Positions 5,023 to 5,726 of a DNA stretch of 5,726 nucleotides are shown here, piece by piece (the first letter of the stretch is position 1; every line of letters starts with the position of its first letter). The notes below the pieces were generated by a model, which saw only the letters and a program-made list of their open reading frames with translations, was not told the origin of the DNA and ran no database searches. The position numbers were made by a program, and so were the translations under genes. Origin of the DNA: Acholeplasmatales bacterium (lineage in GTDB: Bacteria > Bacillota_I > Bacilli_A > Acholeplasmatales > Anaeroplasmataceae); assembly GCA_900770055.1 (NCBI GenBank), contig CAAGJD010000076.1, forward strand, positions 1 through 5,726. The letters are read 5' to 3'.

Positions 5023-5726
5023 ATGAATAGAGGAAAAGTTGTTATTGTTGGTGCAGGCAGTGTTGGTACAGCTATTGCATATTCAATGGTTAACCAATGT
5101 GTTTGTGAAGAAATAGTATTAATAGATATAAATAAAGATAAGGCGTATGCAGAGAGTATGGATATGATGCATTCAGTTGAATTTATGAGTACTAAAACCT
5201 TGGTTAAGCAAGGTGAATATAATGAATGTGGTGATGCAGATATTGTAATTATTTCTGCATCAAAACCTATGCCTAAGGACAGTAATGATAGAATGAAGTT
5301 TTTGGAAATGAATATATCCATCGTTGAAAGTGTTGTTAAAAATGTTATGGCCAGTGGATTTAATGGTATTTTTCTTGTAGTTACAAATCCTGTTGATATC
5401 ATGACATATTATGTTTGGAAATATTCTGGTTTGCCAGCGAGTCGTGTTATTGGTAGTGGTACAACTTTAGATACGGCAAGACTACATTACTATATTGCAA
5501 AAACAATTGATGTAGATCCAAGAAGTATCAATGCTTTTATTATAGGCGAACATGGTGATACAGAAATGGTAGCATGGTCGACTGCGACCATTGGAGGTAA
5601 GGATATTAAAAATGTTTTTATCGATAATAAGGATCGTATAGGTGCAGATCCATATAATAATTTTTTAAAGTTGACCTCATATGGTGGATGGGACATTTTT
5701 AGTAAAAAAGGAAATACATCATTTGG
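5023..5726 (+). CDS. L-lactate dehydrogenase-family 2-hydroxyacid dehydrogenase (3' end beyond the window)
   Basis: The first 234 codons of a gene that normally has about 310-320 are visible. Members reduce a 2-oxo acid with NADH (pyruvate to L-lactate in true LDH) in the cytoplasm and regenerate NAD+ in fermentation. The Rossmann motif VGAGSVG (9-15), the NAD-selecting D35 (LIDIN), TNPVD (121-125), D150 and R153 (TTLDTAR) and the catalytic H177 (GEHGDTE) are all present. The active-site loop is unusual: MPKDSNDR (83-90) aligns with the PQKPGETR of LDH, keeping the catalytic arginine (R90) but putting Pro at the specificity position (Gln102 in LDH, Arg in malate dehydrogenase). The section from residue 110 to 190 is otherwise close to lactobacillus/enterococcus-type LDH and also resembles L-2-hydroxyisocaproate dehydrogenase. 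ATG 5023 follows an in-frame TAG (5017-5019); AAGGAG (5007-5012) lies 10 nt upstream. I withhold the symbol ldh because the substrate is uncertain. Confidence 0.87.
   Translation, partial: MNRGKVVIVGAGSVGTAIAYSMVNQCVCEEIVLIDINKDKAYAESMDMMHSVEFMSTKTLVKQGEYNECGDADIVIISASKPMPKDSNDRMKFLEMNISIVESVVKNVMASGFNGIFLVVTNPVDIMTYYVWKYSGLPASRVIGSGTTLDTARLHYYIAKTIDVDPRSINAFIIGEHGDTEMVAWSTATIGGKDIKNVFIDNKDRIGADPYNNFLKLTSYGGWDIFSKKGNTSF

Noticed and set aside
5016..5402. 128-residue reverse-strand reading frame
   Set aside because: Entirely antisense to the lactate dehydrogenase-family gene, which has full catalytic motifs; no ribosome site or recognisable family on the reverse strand.
1..5726. UGA-as-Trp genetic code (Mycoplasma-like)
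   Set aside because: The genes read intact with TGG for every Trp and no in-frame TGA, so nothing calls for code 4; but since no gene ends in TGA it is not formally excluded.

Overview
This is an AT-rich (roughly 30% G+C by eye), densely packed, single-strand-biased window that reads as chromosome of a low-GC Gram-positive bacterium (Bacillota; an anaerobic gut-type clostridial or Erysipelotrichia-like lineage would fit). The indicators are strong AGGAGG-type ribosome sites, the rsmE-mtaB-rpsU gene order known from Bacillus and relatives, a type III pantothenate kinase, and an ECF-type vitamin transporter subunit. All Trp codons seen are TGG and no gene here ends in TGA, so the window does not itself distinguish genetic code 11 from code 4. 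I see no mobile element, CRISPR array, tRNA or rRNA.

Layout, all on the + strand. (1) 1-1597 is a translation/RNA-modification block: the last 14 codons of a probable rsmE (16S rRNA methyltransferase), overlapping mtaB (tRNA ms2t6A37 methylthiotransferase), then rpsU (ribosomal protein bS21) with its own near-consensus extended -10 promoter, a small leader hairpin and a strong intrinsic terminator. (2) 1650-2363 is an intracellular SGNH/CE12-like esterase whose ribosome site directly abuts the rpsU terminator T-tract, leaving no room for a private promoter; it is followed by its own terminator. (3) 2403-4960 is a promoter-to-terminator transcription unit, panT-like ECF S component, coaX, and a membrane-anchored alpha/beta hydrolase, apparently for uptake and phosphorylation of pantothenate (vitamin B5), the first steps of salvage into coenzyme A. 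It is preceded by a short leader hairpin that can be folded with two bulged adenosines. (4) 4987-5726 is an extended -10 promoter and the first 234 codons of an L-lactate dehydrogenase-family enzyme, which runs off the window end and has a non-canonical substrate-specificity loop.

Most of the window is ordinary housekeeping sequence. The items most worth a second look are the two-bulged-A hairpin in front of the pantothenate salvage operon (possible relative of the 'pan' RNA motif), the altered specificity loop of the lactate dehydrogenase homologue, and the esterase gene that seems to depend on read-through of the rpsU terminator.
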